Source: Bolinopsis microptera (lineage: Eukaryota > Ctenophora > Tentaculata > Lobata > Bolinopsidae). From it: 64,000 nucleotides of DNA. Every line of letters begins with the position of its first letter. Position 1 is the first letter of the stretch. The DNA lies in assembly GCF_026151205.1 (NCBI RefSeq), contig NC_087077.1:12064983-12128982 (forward strand), given 5' to 3'. Both the position numbers and the translations under genes were made by a program. Below are positions 32,335 to 43,758 of the stretch, one piece after another. The notes under the pieces were generated by a model that saw nothing but the letters and a program-made list of their open reading frames with translations, searched no databases and had not been told where the DNA came from.

Positions 32335-35300
32335 ATGAATATACATGAGAGGTTAGGTGCAAGGAGATTGTCACCCTGTGCACGTGAGTTCTACATTGAC
32401 GGAGTAACTTACGCCTCCTCAGCTTCTGATTTTCAAGCAACTGGGAGTGTTATCTACAATGGGGAGTGGTCTAAGGTGAGTGGATTTTAGGTGACGTCAC
32501 AATTTGTGTGATGATCTCAGATAACACATTGTAATGACATTACTTGTTTAAATTACTTTTTCAGGTACCGTATAACGTCACATTGTTTTTCAATTTATGA
32601 GTTACAGAAAAGTTTGAATCTTTATCGTACGTGTTGGCTGTGAAACAAATTTTAACACCAACTTTGGTGAACAGAGATAAACGAGTATTTTAGGTTTCAA
32701 GCCTGCTGGATTTCTTGCCAAAACAACAGTCACCGTCATATGTCATTATCAGACATCACTTAAAGTCGCATTATTCATTCTAAATTTAGGCTTACTTACG
32801 ATCAGGTTACAGTCAAACGACACGGCCCCTCCAACAAAGAACTGATCGAGAAGAAGATACGGAAGAAGGATAATAGGAAGAAATATGTCGATATTGAAAG
32901 AGACATGATCAATAAAAGTAACTCCGAATATATTGTCAAATATTTTGGATTCCTCGAAGATCAGGTAATTTATGATTGTATTTAACGCGAAGTACATATA
33001 AATCTTTAAACTGGTAGGGTTCGCCTCCCTATAAAGATCTAATAACGTAGATATTTTGCCCCATTTGTTCTTGTAAACTCCGATCCTGGCCCCTACGGCA
33101 TGACCCTACGGCAATGACGCCTTCTACCTCTACTACGGCCCCGTAATCATTAAATTAAAGAATTAAGCAAGACACTTAAATCCAGTTGAAAATACACTCT
33201 GTGGGTAAAAGTCAGTTTTACAATTGTTTTGACTTTGTGAGTGTAATGTTGCATTGGCTTGTTGGCCTTCTGTCAATTGGTTATGATTTCACTGTTTGTC
33301 ATCTTCTGTGTTTGTAAGGCTGCAACTAGTAGTTTCACGTACGTAACACTGTAACTTAGATCATGTGCTGCTAATGAAAGGATGACAGTGCACAATTTGT
33401 TATACACGCTGACACTTGCACTCTCAGATTTGATATAAGGTCATAGAATTCCACCAATATAGTGCCAAAACAACTGTTATTATTTACCGAAGACGGAAAG
33501 TTTTTACTAACTTCTAAGCCAAAATATATTACATTACTCTCCGGCCGGTTTATCGCGTTTACATTCTGACACACAACGCAATCCTCACATGTAATACTTT
33601 ACAGGTAGATTTGTTCCTGTACATGGAAAAGATGGCATGCTGTTTCAGACAGCTACTAAACAAGACCCTCCAACAAAACACCACATTCCCCACACTTCTA
33701 CTCCACTCAGTGGCCTTCAGTGTGGTTAAAGCGCTGCAGTTCCTCAAGGAAAACAGCATTCTTCATAGAGACATCAAGCCTTCCAACATTCTGCTTAATT
33801 CTGCGGGTCAGATTAAGCTGGGTGACTTTGGGTTGTCCAAGGAGTGTGAAGATGGAACAGCGAATTCGAAAGGTGTGACTTAAAATAAACGTTAAATAGG
33901 TTAATAAATGTTACTATAATGGTACTGGCCTGGACGTTGCGAGTTCGAATCCCAGTTGGGCCAAAATCTCAAAAACTGAAGGGCAGCCGTCACTCACCAA
34001 ACCATGGTGTGAATGGTAGTGGCTTTCATTAGAGCTGCGAAAATAACACGAGTGTATATGCCTGGGGTTGCTTCCCGACTATACTGCAGGGAAATCTGTA
34101 CCGAAAGGACCGTGGCCGAAATGCAATTAGACAGGGAAATCGGCTCCCCGACTGCGGTCGATCAAATTATTATTATTATTATTATAAACATAAAGTGATC
34201 TCAATTAGTTTCTTTTTTCCATGCTTCAATGGTTTCATTAATTCAACATACGCCTGTTTTCAATCTCTGTTTGCTAAATGAGCAAATACTAGTATAAGAT
34301 TTGAAACCAAGGTTTTCAAAACACATTCGACTTTTTGATTCGAATTCATTACTTCTTATTTCAGGTATTGGTACGTACGAATATAATGCTCCAGAAAGAT
34401 TGGGTCCTGATCGGAAGAACCACAGTTACCCTTCTGATATGTGGAGTCTTGGTGTAACCCTTCATGAGCTAGCCTGCAAGGAACATCCAATCAGGTAACC
34501 TAGCTTTCAAATATCGGAATTTTATGCAATTAATAAAATAGTCTGAGTGGGGGATATAAATTATAATCAGCCTAGTGATGCGGCAAATCATGTTTTGTAC
34601 ATGAAGCTGTGATGTTTCAAAGCATACTTCATCAGTTATACTCTAGTGACTAATCTAGATAGTTTTATTCATGTGTTAAATAATATAATATATAACAGCG
34701 TCTGTTAGATTTTCAAACTTTTCATGCCTGGAGTTGATGAATCCATATTTTTGGAACATTTTTGGAACATTTTTGGAACATGTCCCAAAATTGTCCCAAA
34801 AGTGTCCCATGCATTTATTTGCCCTAATAAGCTCTAAATAGTGCCAAAAATAATTGTAAATGATGGATATAGGTAAAAACTAGGCCTAAGAGCCATCAAA
34901 ACTCAAATAACATTACCCAGGTTCATGGAATGAACGAAAATGAACAAAAATGAATATTGTCCTAAAAATGCTCAGAACGGTTTAAAATTGGTCGGAAAGT
35001 GTTTATATTGGTCCTGGGACCACTCAAACCAAGTTTGGGAATCACTGCATGTCTAGAACCGATGTTACCTATGTTCCAAAATGTTCCAATTTTGGGACAA
35101 TAATCCTCCTGAGAATCCAGATTTTTGGAACATGGGCACATCGAAGTATTGGCTGTATTTAAGTGCTGGGAAGCCTCAATTCGGTTTTCTAAGATGGATA
35201 TAGGTAAAAACTAGGCCTAAGAGCCATCAAAACTCAAATAACATTACCCAGGTTCATGGAATGAACGAAAATGAACAAAAATGAATATTGTCCTAAAAAT

Positions 35301-38300
35301 GCTCAGAACAGTTTAAAATTGGTCGGAAAGTGTTTATATTGGTCCTACGACCACTCAAACCAAGTTTGGGAATCACTGCATGTCTAGAACCGATGTTACC
35401 TATGTTCCAAAATGTTCCAATTTTGGGACAATAATCCTCCTGAGAATCCAGATTTTTGGAACATGGGCACATCGAAGTATTGGCTGTATTTAAGTGCTGG
35501 GAAGCCTCAATTCGGTTTTCTAAGATGGATATAGGTAAAAACTAGGCCTAAGAGCCATCAAAACTCAAATAACATTACCCAGGTTCATGTAATGAACGAA
35601 AATGAACAAAAATGAATATTGTCCTAAAAATGCTCAGAACAGTTTAAAATTGGTCGGAAAGTGTTTATATTGGTCCTACGACCACTCAAACCAAGTTTGG
35701 GAATCACTGCATGTCTAGAACCGATGTTACCTATGTTCCAAAATGTTCCAATTTTGGGACAATAATCCTCCTGAGAATCCAGATTTTTGGAACATGGGCA
35801 CATCGAAGTATTGGCTGTATTTAAGTGCTGGGAAGCCTCAATTCGGTTTTCTAAGATGGATATAGGTAAAAACTAGGCCTAAGAGCCATCAAAACTCAAA
35901 TAACATTACCCAGGTTCATGGAATGAACGAAAATGAACAAAAATGAATATTGTCCTAAAAATGCTCAGAACAGTTTAAAATTGGTCGGAAAGTGTTTATA
36001 TTGGTCCTACGACCACTCAAACCAAGTTTGGGAATCACTGCATGTCTATCTAACCGATGTTACCTATGTTCCAAAATGTTCCAATTTTGGGACAATAATC
36101 CTCCTGAGAATCCAGATTTTTGGAACATGGGCACATCGAAGTATTGGCTGTATTTAAGTGCTGGGAAGCCTCAATTCGGTTTTCTAAGATGGATATAGGT
36201 AAAAACTAGGCCTAAGAGCCATCAAAACTCAAATAACATTACCCAGGTTCATGTAATGAACGAAAATGAACAAAAATGAATATTGTCCTAAAAATGCTCA
36301 GAACAGTTTAAAATTGGTCGGAAAGTGTTTATATTGGTCCTACGACCACTCAAACCAAGTTTGGGAATCACTGCATGTCTAGAACCGATGTTACCTATGT
36401 TCCAAAATGTTCCAATTTTGGGACAATAATCCTCCTGAGAATCCAGATTTTTGGAACATGGGCACATCGAAGTATTGGCTGTATTTAAGTGCTGGGAAGC
36501 CTCAATTCGGTTTTCTAAGATGGATATAGGTAAAAACTAGGCCTAAGAGCCATCAAAACTCAAATAACATTACCCAGGTTCATGGAATGAACGAAAATGA
36601 ACAAAAAATGAATATTGTCCTAAAAATGCTCAGAACGGTTTAAAATTGGTCGGAAAGTTTGGGAATCATGTCTAGACCCGATGTTACCAATGTTGTCACA
36701 ATAATCCTCCTGAGCATCCAGATTTTTGGAACATGGGGACATCGAAGTGCTGGGAAGCCTCAATTCGGTTTTCTAAGATGGATATAAAAAAAACTAGGCC
36801 TTATAGAGGAGCCATCAAAAGTCGAATAATATTACCCAAGTTTATGGAATGAACAACGAACATGAAAATTTTCCTCAAAGCACTCAGAATGGTTAAAAAA
36901 TGGTGGCAAAGAGTCAATATTTTCGTCCAACAGGGTCTTAAAGTTGCATTCAGAATTATGTACAATTAAACAGAAATTATTTTATTGGGCAAATATTTTT
37001 GTTTTAATAATCCTCCAATATTTTGATATAAATGCTTCCCAGCACTTAAATACAGCCAATACTTCGATGTGCCCATGTTCCAAAAATCTGGATTCTCAGG
37101 AGGATTATTGTCCCAAAATTGGAACATTTTGGAACATAGGTAACATCGGTTCTAGACATGCAGTGATTCCCAAACTTGGTTTGAGTGGTCCTAGGACCAA
37201 TATAAACACTTTCCGACACATTTTAAACCGTTCTGAGCATTTTTAGGACAATATTCATTTTTGTTCATTTTCGTTCATTACATGAACCTGGGTAATGTTA
37301 TTTGAGTTTTGATGGCTCTTAGGCCTAGTTTTTACCTATATATCCATCTTAGAAAATTCGAATTGAGGCTTCCCAGCACTTAAATACAGCCAATACTTCG
37401 ATGTGCCCATGTTCCAAAAATCTGGATTCTCAGGAGGATTATTGTCCCAAAATTGGAACATTTTGGAACATAGGTAACATCGGTTCTAGACATGCAGTGA
37501 TTCCCAAACTTGGTTTGAGTGGTCGCAGGACCAATATAAACACTTTCCGACCAATTTTAAACTGTTCTGAGCATTTTTAGGACAATATTCATTTTTGTTC
37601 ATTTCTGGTCATTCCATGGGTAATTTTATGCGACTTTTGATGGCTCCTAGGCATAGCTTACGGCTATATCCATCTTAGAAAACCGAACTGAGCCTTCCGA
37701 GCACTCAAATACGGCCAATACTGCGATGTACCCATGTTCCAAATTTATGGATTCATCTACTGCATGCCTGATAAGGTCTACCGCGCTCACGTGCGCGCGC
37801 AAATTTTCCGCCTTGTTTTGATGAAAGCACTTCTGTTTATAAAGCGCGCGATTTCCTCCAAAACAGTACATGACATGACAGATGGGTTTATTTTGCAAAA
37901 ATAAACCCATCTGTTATTATTATATCGTTCAGACTTTCGTATCGGACTTTCATATTGGATTGGCGCTATCGCCTTGAAGCTCGGCGGTTCTCTAAAATGA
38001 TTTTAATTTCCATATTTCCTCTATCTGCCAGGAAGTTGGCTCTGGAAGATAACGAAACATGCTCTAAGTTCGAGTTGATGATTGTCGTCACTCAGTGTGA
38101 ACCACCACAACTAGATACTACTCAGATTAACTCTCCACATTTCTGTGACTTTGTCAACAGGTTCGCTTTTATTTGTTTTCATTGTATAGATTCGGTTATG
38201 GGGGATTTAATAGTTTCAACCCAAACAATATTTCGATCCTTGTTTTCATTTCAGGTGTTTACAGAAAGTTCCCGAAGAACGGATTCCTCTGGAAAACATT

Positions 38301-38375
38301 GTCCTACACAAAACCTTTTCTGAAATGTTAACAGAAAAAGATGTGAGGAAGTGGTTGGAATCACAGCGTGAGTAA
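32335..38375 (+). CDS. MAP2K-like (STE7-group) protein kinase, six-exon model (315 aa)
   Basis: Exons 32335-32475, 32806-32964, 33605-33872, 34365-34494, 38032-38160 and 38255-38375 join in consistent phases. An in-frame stop precedes the first ATG. Kinase features: ATP-binding Lys in VTVKR (Lys51), catalytic HRDIKPSN (residues 154-161), metal-binding DFG (174-176), and activation segment ending GTYEYNAPER. The last exons give the C-lobe, with VPEERIPL and a short tail. The order and the APE-type segment fit dual-specificity MAP kinase kinases. The glycine-rich loop is poorly conserved (ATGSVIYNGEW), so activity should not be assumed. The stop could instead lie past a further intron, because CAGC|GTGAGT precedes it. 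Intron 4 (3.5 kb) is filled by a hAT-like element. Confidence 0.82.
33925..34190 (+). repeat. tRNA-derived SINE, copy 2 (5' truncated)
   Basis: It carries the same B-box and body as the copy at 29975 but lacks the A-box half. It ends in an ATT trinucleotide tail (34166-34185). It lies in intron 3 of the kinase gene. The 3' body beyond 34022 differs from copy 1. Confidence 0.78.
34731..37762. mobile_element. hAT-like non-autonomous element with internal satellite
   Basis: The 8-bp duplication CATGCCTG flanks it (34723-34730 and 37763-37770). The ends are inverted: left GAGTTGATGAATCCATA, right (other strand) CAGTAGATGAATCCATA. TTTGGAACAT units sit just inside. An 8-bp target site and a CAG terminus fit the hAT superfamily. 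There is no transposase frame. The interior is a 331-bp satellite (next entry). It lies wholly within kinase intron 4. Confidence 0.85.
34740..37745 (+). repeat. 331-bp satellite array, partly inverted
   Basis: Unit boundaries at GATGGATATAGGT recur at 34862, 35193, 35524, 35855, 36188 and 36519, so the period is 331 bp (333 once). A shortened unit follows to about 36930. Two units then run in the opposite orientation (about 37035-37370 and 37370-37690). The plus-strand units are nearly identical, so the array homogenised recently. Confidence 0.93.
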
Positions 38376-39173
38376 TTGCTGAGAATTGTGAGCGTTTGAT
38401 CGTTTTTAAAGAATAAAGAGGGATGGTTTTATCCAGCAACTTTAAAGAGTGTTACCAATTTACCCAGCAATGGTGATATCTTGATATAGCATTCGATTCT
38501 TTTATTACTGCGGTTATTTTTATCTGATTTTGTGACTTTTCAACGAACATTTTTCCGACCCCATGCATACAGGCGGAAAGAAGGTCTCGAAAACTCATTG
38601 CTTTAAAGAAAAATTGTTTCATTAAAAAAGTTATTGATAATGATAATGACGCGACGGTATTTACAAAAACCTTACTTCGTATTATTACATTTTTTATTGA
38701 TTTTAATTTGGGTTTTGTTGGATGTAAAGTTTGATAGTTTTGTGTACAATAAAGGCAATAGTATGAGCCATCTATGTAGTAATTTTGTGGATAAATCGTT
38801 TTTTATTTGTGTAGGTACAATGAATTGTACAATTACATAACACTTTTCTTAATTTTGTTTGTAGCTATATAGTAAAAAGTTTATGTCTAGATACCTTTTT
38901 TGGTGACCCTTTTGTGATGTTTTTCTCTCGGCCAAAATCAATGTGTTTGATCATTATATAAGTTAAAAACTGGGTTTTTGTAGTTTGGATGCTACTGGCC
39001 TAAATTTGTCACATGCTCATTGTTAACAAGGTGAGTCAGCTTCAAGTTTTGCTAATTTAATAGCATGATTTACTGATCATGGCCTTTCTCGAAAACATAA
39101 CGATTTTTTATCAAGGAGGTTTTAAGTCTGCCAACAGATCGGCGTACCGGTGGGTAGAAAACCTTATTTGTTT

Positions 39174-39226
39174 TGACACGTGACAGTGATTCTGGGTTGT
39201 TATTGGTTGATCACTGTCACGTGTCA
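39174..39226. other. perfect 17-bp-arm palindrome
   Basis: TGACACGTGACAGTGAT and its exact reverse complement are separated by 19 bp. It can form a hairpin. CACGTG (E-box) occurs in both arms, and further GTCACGTGTCAGG motifs lie at about 39325-39350. Confidence 0.85.
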
Positions 39227-39519
39227 GAAAAGAATATGGTCACCTCCCCACCAGTATCCAGACCAATAATAAACCCACAACACTGAGTTACCATTACCGC
39301 TAGGTGATTGTCCGGATCGGTATGTGTCACGTGTCAGGTCACGTGTCAGCTCCATGTTATCCAGGGTCTGGTCTAATCCTCTCTTTGTGTGTGGATGAGG
39401 CTCCAACTTACGAACCCTTGGTACTGCATTCAGGACCGGACTACCCGTTGCAGGAGCTACATTCTTACATTCCGTATAGAATTGCTCCACCCTCGGACGT
39501 TTAGTCTGGTCCTGATGTC

Positions 39520-39645
39520 TCCTTGCGGTTCACCAATCCGCATTACCAAAGTTTGCGGTTTCTCAATCCGCATTACCAAAGTTTGCGGTTTCTCAATCCG
39601 CATTACCAAAGTTTGCGGTTTCTCAATCCGTATTACCAAAGTAGG
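39520..39645 (+). repeat. 30-bp tandem repeat, four units
   Basis: The unit TGCGGTTTCTCAATCCGCAT plus TACCAAAGTT is repeated about four times with few changes. The 30-bp period keeps frames open on both strands, which explains the repetitive frames here. Confidence 0.92.
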
Positions 39646-39869
39646 GCCACAGACTTTGGGTATATTTTATACCATACGTATCATGTATTTATCTATGTTA
39701 TTATTTTCGATCCGTATCGGCCATTTTGATGCATGTAGTTAGTGTTTATATTCTAACGTTTTTACTGTTTATAATTCTTTTTATCGCGATTATCGTACAG
39801 CTTGGACGTTGTTGGTTGGTTTTTCGATTTATTTTTTGACATCGCGTGTCTTTTTGAAGTCATGTGGTA

Positions 39870-39947
39870 CAGTAAAACCCCCGATCTACCGGGGAGTTTG
39901 GGGAAAGAAAACATCCGCGGGGTTTGCGGTAAATCGGGGTTTTACTG
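39870..39947. mobile_element. 78-bp pogo/Tigger-type miniature element
   Basis: The inverted ends CAGTAAAACCCCCGAT and CAGTAAAACCCCGATTTACC (other strand) are flanked by TA at 39868-39869 and 39948-39949. TA targets and CAG-starting ends fit pogo-like MITEs. Confidence 0.82.
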
Positions 39948-40468
39948 TACGTATCTCTACAGTGTACTGACTTACAAGTTATGGGATTCATTCTATTCAG
40001 CAGTTACGCTAACTCCAGCTCTGTCTAATTTGTAAATTCTCCAAAATTTTGATCATGAATTATAATCTATATAGCGTCTGATAAAGCCTTTATTGAATAG
40101 AATTTTACCGAATGTTCAATTATTCAATAGTCATGGAAAGTGATGGAGTTAGCAACATTTTTACTTTAACTTATTGATTTTACATTTTCCTTACTATTAA
40201 CTTATCAACAGCGTGTTTCACTGTTTTCTGATAATGCAATACTGAAGAGAGACCCTTAGCATTAAGAATCACAACTGTGAAATGATTATCAATGAGTACT
40301 GAGTAGGAACACACAAGTATTTTCTGGTTCCCGCGAAAATTAACATTGTCTCAACTGACTCATAATTCAACGAAACAATTTTAGAATGACAAACTGGCAG
40401 AGGCTAATAGTATGATCTAGAACAACAAGTACAATGACGCTGCATCAGAGATAAACGGTGTTATAAGA

Positions 40469-41611
40469 ATGTCTGGATCCGTCTCTCGTCTGAGGACACG
40501 CTTTTTAAACCGCTACCGGCAGTGTTACTACCACTTCAACTTGTTCAGGTAATATTTTGTATGAATCTCCACATTGGTTATAATCTAAAATCTTTTTCTA
40601 ATTTTTTTCCCGAAGAATGTCAGGAATCTGACCCCCAGTCCAGGCCGTAATTCATTAGCATAGAAAGTTATTATCTAGAATACAGAATACCTTTAAATCG
40701 TCTCAACACCATACATTTGGTCAGGTACAATGCTTCGAAAGATTGGAACGAATGGTACCGTCTCCCCGGATTAGACAAGATATGTAGTTTACGGAGTAAT
40801 GGTTGGAGAGAGAAAGCGTTCTACATCAGAGATCTGGCTAGACCAAGAATACACGGTTCTGTTAAGAGCGAGGATACCATACAATCTGAAGGTTCTGCTG
40901 CCAAGGTACATCATGTGTTTTTATTGGCTTCAAGAATTGTATCCTTTATTCAGTCTCAATGTGTGTGGTACATGTTGCATTTCGTCATTGAGATATTATG
41001 ACTCGACTTATGGGCTGTTGAAAATGTCATGACGTTTCCTTACATGGTTTTGCAAAACATGGGAAAGAAGCAAGAATTCTTTTGATTGCTGTACATTCAA
41101 CATTGCCATGTGATCTGAGAAGCCATACAATTTTATTGGAGTGATATTTTATTCGGTCGAAAATGCTATGCGTATGTTTATATTTTATACTATTTCATTC
41201 AAGTAATAGAATCTATTTCAGGTCCCGTTTATGATAACAAAGCAGATGAAGCTTAACCTATTGGACTTGGGCTACACGATAAAGGATATCAATGGTCTCA
41301 CACCCCTTGAAGCACATCAGATTCTTTCTGATGGAATTAGTGTTACAAGATCTCTTTCTGAAGAAGAAATTGAAAAAGAAAGCACATCTAATCCTGGTGA
41401 TGTTATAAGTTTAACAGAAACTTTATCTGATAACCCACGCGACCAAGAACTACCACCGCATTCCCAGGAAGATCTCAGAAAACATCTGTTAAATGTTTAT
41501 AGAATCCAATCAGGTCTTGGTAGCGTCAGGTTGAAAGTTAACTCCACGCTAGTCTCCATTGACAGGGCTAACTCAGCGATATCAGCAGCTCTGGAAGCAA
41601 TCCAAAAATAG
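40469..41611 (+). CDS. uncharacterised protein, three-exon model (216 aa)
   Basis: Exons 40469-40548, 40725-40905 and 41222-41611 join in consistent phases (2, then 0). The N-terminus is basic and Arg-rich (SRLRTRFLNRYRQ), possibly an organelle-targeting segment. The middle has a WNEWYRLPGL motif. Exon 3 begins with a short helical module (LNLLDLGYTIKDINGLTPL) that resembles UBA-like three-helix folds. The C-terminus (LRKHLLNVYRIQ to the end) could form helices. I do not recognise the family. An alternative frame in exon 2 (from 40799) does not splice into exon 3. Confidence 0.6.
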
Positions 41612-42646
41612 TCTCGAGCTGGTATGTTTATATATTAGTATATTTCCCACGACCATCAACTTGGTAATTTGAGCAGATGTTACTTGACTCCACAGCAAAT
41701 TATGTCCACGAGCGGAATATCAAAATGCCCTTATTAGGGAGCAACTCCCTTATACGGTATTCATAATTGCTATATAAGGCATTCCTAAATGCCCATTTTG
41801 GGTATCGGGGGAGTACGTTGTAGTTATGTGGGTTCTCGCCGTGTGTGCAAAGTCCGGACCATGCTCGACAGATTTAAATCCTGGATCCCAGTCACGCTAA
41901 CAGCTAGTAGTACTCGTTAACTTGTTGTATGTTTTCTTTGTGATGATTCTCGATTGCACTTTTTGTATGTATTTAGGGTATTTACTGTATTTTCCGTGAG
42001 TTCGTGATAGTACGACGCGATGAAATATATCGCTGGTTCGTACCAGCAACTATCAAACGTATTAATTTATCAAACATTGATCTATGATACTATAATTTCT
42101 ATTTATTTACGTTCTTGCCAGTATGTTTACTACGTTTTTCCACGAGGCCTCATTGTCCCGACTACTACCCGTGTAACTTCACTCCAAACTAAAATATTAG
42201 TCTTTTTTCTCAACAGTTATTGGTAGATCACCTAATTCCTGATCACATTCCACAATGGCCAGGGTTTGGACACCATGGTATTATACTGTTAAGGTTTAAG
42301 TTTTGTGGAAGGTCTACTGGAGATTAAGGTGAGGTCCAAATAGGAATCGTCCATTATAGTTTTCAGTTCTCAGAATCCTACTTAGTAACGGTTATATAGG
42401 ATAAAATATAATAGTGAGACTCTTGTATTATAATATATACAACGTAAAATGTGCATCAAAATAGAAAACCAAATATAGGAAAAAAACGAAATGACTTAAT
42501 CAAAAACCGACAACTAAGAAAAGTTAATCACAAAATCTTGCACAGTCCACTCTTTATTAGTAGAAATATTTCGAAAACGATTCGCAACACATAAACTTGC
42601 TAGAAAATATCAGAAAGGTAAATCTCTCACGTTTTGACAAAATTTC
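41612..42646. other. intergenic, no feature
   Basis: AT-rich spacer. Small frames such as 42020-42226 lack any protein-like signature. It includes the 3' flanks of two convergent genes. Confidence 0.45.
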
Positions 42647-43048
42647 TCACTCTATGGTTTGATAAGGACCCCCTTCATTCACAAAGTTCCTCTTGATCCA
42701 ATTGCAGGACATGCAGCTCACCATACCACCCCAAACTCTCCCAAATGTACGATCAAAACAATCAGGAAACTTCCACCAGATGAAAAAAACAAATCCAGCG
42801 ACCAATGCAATTCCTCCATAAACAAAATAACGCCACACATTCTTATCACAGCACCACTCCAGGTAATACCCGTCTTCATGACCACTGCAACAGTCAGGCA
42901 GATCCCCCGAACACCGCGTATGAGACCTACCACAATTGTCAGAGTCAGCCCGGTATTTCAGGAAGGGTTCAGGTGTTCTTCCTAGTGTTACAGCTGCTGA
43001 TTGGAGGAACACAATTGCTGAAAGCAGGGCTTTATTTTGTAGTGCCAT
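42647..43048 (-). CDS. single-exon type I membrane protein with Cys-rich ectodomain (133 aa)
   Basis: Signal peptide at residues 1-23 (ALLSAIVFLQSAAVTLG). The short ectodomain has seven Cys around residues 39-67 (CGRSHTRC, PDCC, YLEWCCDKN). One membrane segment follows (YFVYGGIALVAGFVFFIWW), then a Cys-containing cytoplasmic tail ending GGPYQTIE. A CC-rich head, one TM and a short tail recall Shisa or WBP1/VOPP1-type adaptors, but no diagnostic motif is present, so this is only a structural likeness. No introns in coding. Confidence 0.65.
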   Translation of the reverse strand: MALQNKALLSAIVFLQSAAVTLGRTPEPFLKYRADSDNCGRSHTRCSGDLPDCCSGHEDGYYLEWCCDKNVWRYFVYGGIALVAGFVFFIWWKFPDCFDRTFGRVWGGMVSCMSCNWIKRNFVNEGGPYQTIE

Positions 43049-43758
43049 GTTGTGGTGTCCTCGGTTGATTAAAGCTGGATGTTTAAGGAGCTGTTAACAT
43101 TAATCGCAATTGCTACGTGTTATGTGTATAATGGGATTATTTATAATTATATGGTTGTTATATGCACAGTGTTTTTATAAGGTATTTTTACAGGGTATTT
43201 TGTCAGAAGTTTATGTGGAATAATATGAAATGCAAATGAAAGTACAGATATACGCGCTGTATACCAAGTGTATTATTAGACTGATTCGGCTGATTAAAAC
43301 TACGTATAGCAAATAATTGAAACGGAGAGCATAAGTGGGCGAGAAAGTGAGTAGTAGAAAGCAGAAGTAAACCAATATATCGCTGCTGAAGGAAGCTTCA
43401 CTAACACATGTTACATCAACAGCTAGTATCCTGGAAGAGTAGATAAAAGAAAATATTAACGTTGACTTTTCTTGTAATTTGAGACGGGTTGTGTGTTTTT
43501 TAAAAAGGAAGTACATTTTGATCCCTAGACCACACCTGATATACGATAGCTGACTACATCACTGTCTTTTTACTTTCACAAACAAATAATTTATTCATTT
43601 AATAAGAAACGTTAAATTCTTTTAATTCTATGTCAGTATAATGCAAATAATATGATACTTAAATAAGAGTCATTTTAACCTGTTTTTAAATTCAAGAAAA
43701 ATGACCATTCTCCACGTTAACCGTTTGTTAACAGAAAACCTTGTGTATAGAAACCATA
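43049..43758. other. putative bidirectional promoter region
   Basis: The spacer between the membrane protein gene (minus) and HAUS3 (plus). The small frames at 43211-43516 and 43728-43922 are shadows. No clear core promoter motif. Confidence 0.4.

Larger units (their letters stand above)
38376..40468. other. intergenic, repeats only
   Basis: Between the kinase and the next gene I find a possible polyadenylation signal (AATAAA near 38412), a 53-bp palindrome, a 30-bp tandem repeat and a small TA-flanked element, each listed separately. No exon is supportable. Confidence 0.5.

Noticed and set aside
34740..36930. Frames repeated in the 331-bp satellite
   Set aside because: They recur because the unit recurs; 331 is not a multiple of 3 and no frame continues.
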